Notes under the pieces: generated by a model
Seen by the model: the letters and a program-made list of their open reading frames with translations, nothing else
Told to the model about the DNA's origin: nothing
The model's database searches: none
Translations under genes and position numbers: made by a program
Shown here: positions 5,476 through 7,106 of the stretch, one piece after another
Numbering within the stretch: position 1 is the first letter of the stretch
How the letters are laid out: every line of letters begins with the position of its first letter
Assembly: GCA_016938795.1 (NCBI GenBank)
Contig: JAFGTZ010000035.1
Location: 1 to 7,106 of the forward strand
DNA: 7,106 nt
Source of the DNA: Chromatiaceae bacterium
GTDB taxonomy: Bacteria; Pseudomonadota; Gammaproteobacteria; Chromatiales; Chromatiaceae
Direction of reading: 5' to 3'

Positions 5476-6258
5476 ATGCACCCGCCGCGCCCCTTCGTGC
5501 TCGCCATCACCAACCGCAAGGGTGGCACCGGCAAGACCACCACAGCGGTGAACCTGGCCGCCGGCTTTGCCGCGCGCGGCCAGCGCACCCTGCTCATTGA
5601 CCTCGACACCCAGGGGCATTGCGCGCTCGGGCTGGGCATGAGCCTCGGCGAAGGGCAGCCGGCCGCCCAGCATCTCTTTGCCGAGACACCCATCGCGCTG
5701 GAAGAGGCCATCGTGCCGAGCCGCTGGGAGGGGCTGCATCTCATCCCCGCCGACACCAGTTTCCAGCACGATCGCACCCCGAGCGACGAAGGGGCGCTCG
5801 CCCGCGCGCTCGCCGCCCCGGCCATCGCCGAGGGCTACGACCTCATTCTCATCGACACCCCGCCCTCGCTCGACCGGCTGCTGCTCAACGCCCTGGGCGC
5901 AGCCCACGCCACCCTCATCCCCTTTGTGCCACATCCGCTCGCCGAGGAAGGCGTGCGCCAGCTCGCGCGGCTCTTCTTTCGGGTGGCCATGGCGAGCAAT
6001 GCCAACCTGCGCCTGCTCGGCGTGCTGCCCATCCAGTTCGACGGGCGCACCGGTCAGCACAAACGCGGCTGCGCCCAGCTCGCGCATCAGTACGGACGCG
6101 AGCGTCTGCTGCCGCCCATTCGCAACGACATCCGCCTTGCCGAGGCCTTTGCCGCCGGTCAGCCCATCGAGGTCTTCGCCCCGCGTTCGCGCGGCGCCGA
6201 GGACTATCGTCGCGTGCTCGATCAACTCCTTGAGCGCATGGCGATCACTGACGCCTGA
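5476..6258 (+). CDS. Orphan ParA/MinD-family ATPase
   Basis: The product is 260 residues. ParA ATPases dimerise with ATP, bind DNA non-specifically and move plasmids, chromosomes or protein cargos when a partner stimulates hydrolysis. The deviant Walker A is NRKGGTGKTTTAVNLA (13-28) with signature lysine K15 and catalytic K20; switch I is LIDLDTQGHCALGLG (40-54), and Walker B is LILIDTPPSLDRLL (123-136) with D127. The C-terminal part (HKRGCAQL and PPIRNDIRLAEAFAAGQPI, 195-231) is typical of chromosomal-type and cargo-positioning ParAs. There is no long N-terminal helix-turn-helix extension as in large plasmid ParAs. It starts 5 bases after the regulator stop, so it is co-transcribed. No parB gene or obvious parS site lies in the window, favouring positioning of a protein cargo over DNA segregation. 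It is followed by a 53-base gap. Confidence 0.92.
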   Translation: MHPPRPFVLAITNRKGGTGKTTTAVNLAAGFAARGQRTLLIDLDTQGHCALGLGMSLGEGQPAAQHLFAETPIALEEAIVPSRWEGLHLIPADTSFQHDRTPSDEGALARALAAPAIAEGYDLILIDTPPSLDRLLLNALGAAHATLIPFVPHPLAEEGVRQLARLFFRVAMASNANLRLLGVLPIQFDGRTGQHKRGCAQLAHQYGRERLLPPIRNDIRLAEAFAAGQPIEVFAPRSRGAEDYRRVLDQLLERMAITDA

Positions 6259-6311
6259 GCGCCCTTGCACACCACCTAGGGAACGCTCGCCACAGCCTCA
6301 AGGAATCCACC
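6259..6311 (+). promoter_or_regulatory. Short intergenic gap with ribosome binding site of the lipoprotein gene
   Basis: AAGGAA at 6300-6305 lies 6 bases before the ATG at 6312 and supports that start. I see no convincing terminator hairpin or promoter, so read-through from the ParA gene is possible. Confidence 0.5.
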
Positions 6312-6950
6312 ATGCCTAGAATCGCCACCGTGACCACACTGCTGATCAGCCTCGCCCTCGGCGGCTGTTTAGCGACGCCGCTGGAATCGAGCTGGGTTGC
6401 GCCCGAGCCTCCGAACGAGCGCTACGAACGCCTGCTGGTGGTGGGTCTCGCTGACAACGCCCAGATCCGCGCCGCCTACGAGGATCATCTGAGCTACGCC
6501 CTGTCCGAGTTCGGCGTCGAGGCGCGCAACGGTCACGAACAGCTCAGGAACAAGGAGTGGCGCTCCAGCCGGCGACTGCGTCAGGCAAGCGCACGTCTAG
6601 GCGCCGAGGGCGTGCTCATCACCCATCTGGCCTGCGACGAACACAGCGAACCGAGCGCCTCGCCCAGCCTGCATCAGATTGGCGAGCAGGCCCGCGCGCT
6701 CGCCTCCTACCATGCGCATGTGATCAACGACATCGACAACCCTGAGTATTACGCCCAGAAACGCCCCCTGCGGCTGGAGACCAATCTCTACGACGCCCAA
6801 AGCGCCGCCCTGATCTGGTCGGGCCGCTCCGCCATCCTGCAACCCGACGCGGAACACACCACCCTGAGCGAACTCACCAAGGCCACGGTACAACGCCTGC
6901 ACCAGGACGGACTCATTGGCAAGCCCGCCGACGGCCAAGAAAGCCCGTAG
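6312..6950 (+). CDS. Putative outer-membrane lipoprotein of unknown function
   Basis: The product is 212 residues. A short lipoprotein signal is clear: R3, hydrophobic stretch 4-17 and lipobox LGGC (16-19), so C19 would be lipidated; leucine at the next position, not aspartate, predicts transfer to the outer membrane. The mature part alternates strands and helices: YERLLVVGLADNAQIRAAYED (38-58, cited in part), LGAEGVLITHLAC, and near the end LYDAQSAALIWSGRSAIL then a helix with LSELTKATVQRLHQDGLI. That strand-helix pattern, with a 'data used or made by the cell' style IWSG strand, recalls small envelope lipoproteins of the DUF4136/LpoB-like type, but I do not recognise a specific family. It lies 53 bases after the ParA gene and may or may not be part of the operon. 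Function is unknown. Confidence 0.75.
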   Translation: MPRIATVTTLLISLALGGCLATPLESSWVAPEPPNERYERLLVVGLADNAQIRAAYEDHLSYALSEFGVEARNGHEQLRNKEWRSSRRLRQASARLGAEGVLITHLACDEHSEPSASPSLHQIGEQARALASYHAHVINDIDNPEYYAQKRPLRLETNLYDAQSAALIWSGRSAILQPDAEHTTLSELTKATVQRLHQDGLIGKPADGQESP

Positions 6951-6957
6951 CCCGTAG
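6944..6957 (+). repeat. Tandem CCCGTAG direct repeat spanning the lipoprotein stop codon
   Basis: Two perfect 7-base copies, CCCGTAG at 6944-6950 and 6951-6957, sit side by side. The first contains the TAG stop of the lipoprotein gene and the second leads into the palindromic repeat. It may be a trace of how the repeat element joined the gene end, or chance. Confidence 0.5.
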
Positions 6958-7038
6958 ATACGCACCGCGTACCATTCCGCCAAGGCTTGAAAAAACCACC
7001 GCGTTTCCGAAGGTAAAGGTACGCAGTGCGTACCTACG
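6953..7038. repeat. Inverted pair of REP-like palindromic units
   Basis: The unit at 6953-6978 (core GTAGATACGCACCGCGTACC) and the reverse complement of 7013-7038 (core GTAGGTACGCACTGCGTACC) match at 22 of 26 positions. Each unit is itself palindromic: 7018-7034 is GGTACGCA-G-TGCGTACC with perfect 8-base arms, while the first copy is imperfect. About 34 bases separate the units, including an AAAAAA run. The arrangement is like bacterial REP/BIME elements or a very small inverted-repeat element. Located right after the last gene, it could also stop transcription or protect the 3' end of the mRNA. Confidence 0.75.
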
Positions 7039-7040
7039 CC

Positions 7041-7064
7041 GTGGAAGCGGCTTCCAGCCGCGAG
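7041..7064. repeat. REP-like hairpin
   Basis: GCGGCT (7047-7052), loop TCC and AGCCGC (7056-7061) form a perfect 6-base stem. An alternative overlapping stem, GGAAG (7043-7047) with CTTCC (7051-7055), competes with it. The context GTGGAAGCGGCTTCCAGCCGCGA resembles REP palindromes widespread between genes of gammaproteobacteria. Confidence 0.6.
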
Positions 7065-7081
7065 CAGACAGCGATGCACTT

Positions 7082-7095
7082 GCAGACAAGTCTGC
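7082..7095. repeat. Short perfect hairpin at the window edge
   Basis: GCAGAC (7082-7087), AA and GTCTGC (7090-7095) make a 6-base perfect inverted repeat. It follows the REP-like hairpin by about 20 bases and is probably another module of the same repetitive element, which may continue past the window. Confidence 0.5.
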
Positions 7096-7106
7096 GACTG
7101 CGCCCC

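Larger units (their letters stand above)
6951..7106. other. Non-coding region made largely of palindromic repeats
   Basis: No protein-like frame is found after the lipoprotein stop. The region has lower G+C and more A/T runs than the genes and is mostly occupied by the three palindromic elements listed separately. No T-rich intrinsic terminator on the + strand was recognised. Confidence 0.65.

Noticed and set aside
4015..6270. A 751-codon open frame on the minus strand
   Set aside because: It lies exactly opposite three well-supported genes (histidine kinase, receiver, ParA), shows no recognisable motif and is of low-complexity composition. Long antisense frames are expected in GC-rich genes with biased third codon positions.
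6951..7106. CRISPR array or tRNA gene in the non-coding tail
   Set aside because: No regularly spaced direct repeats and no cloverleaf with a T-arm consensus; the palindromes are inverted, not direct, repeats.

Overview
The window is GC-rich (roughly two thirds G+C by eye). Gene order, codon use and the repeats suggest an accessory region of a proteobacterium, possibly a gammaproteobacterium such as a purple sulfur bacterium; that placement is inference from style only. All recognisable genes lie on the + strand and are packed end to end, mostly with overlapping stop and start codons, so positions 233-6258 look like one operon and the lipoprotein gene at 6312-6950 may belong to it.

Layout. 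Positions 1-174 hold the last 57 codons of an upstream gene, with a tail resembling a methyl-accepting chemotaxis protein. A 58-base gap with a good ribosome binding site leads into a complete stressosome module: rsbR (233-1102, sensor and scaffold with a C-terminal STAS domain), rsbS (1099-1506, single STAS domain), rsbT (1484-1894, GHKL-type serine/threonine kinase), a second RsbT/RsbW-like GHKL protein (1898-2365) and an RsbX/SpoIIE-type phosphatase (2350-3021). After 74 bases come a DHH/DHHA1 phosphoesterase (3096-4031), a soluble histidine kinase (4024-5124), a receiver-only response regulator (5099-5470), an orphan ParA-type ATPase (5476-6258) and a small lipoprotein (6312-6950). The last 156 bases are non-coding and carry REP-like palindromes.

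How it may work. In the characterised Bacillus system, stress makes RsbT phosphorylate RsbR and RsbS, RsbT leaves the complex, and it activates the phosphatase RsbU by binding the RsbU N-terminal domain; RsbX resets the complex. Here there is no RsbU, RsbV, RsbW partner or sigma factor. Instead, the first ~105 residues of the histidine kinase resemble the RsbU N-terminal RsbT-docking domain. The inferred path is RsbR/S stressosome -> released RsbT -> histidine kinase -> receiver protein, a switch from Ser/Thr to His-Asp phosphorylation. The ParA ATPase has no ParB nearby and may position a cellular cargo, such as the stressosome or a chemoreceptor array. The DHH phosphoesterase may add a nucleotide or polyphosphate branch. 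The most notable points are the RsbU_N-like/histidine kinase fusion, the separate GHKL and phosphatase genes where many relatives appear to be fused, and the ParA and DHH genes built into a stressosome operon.
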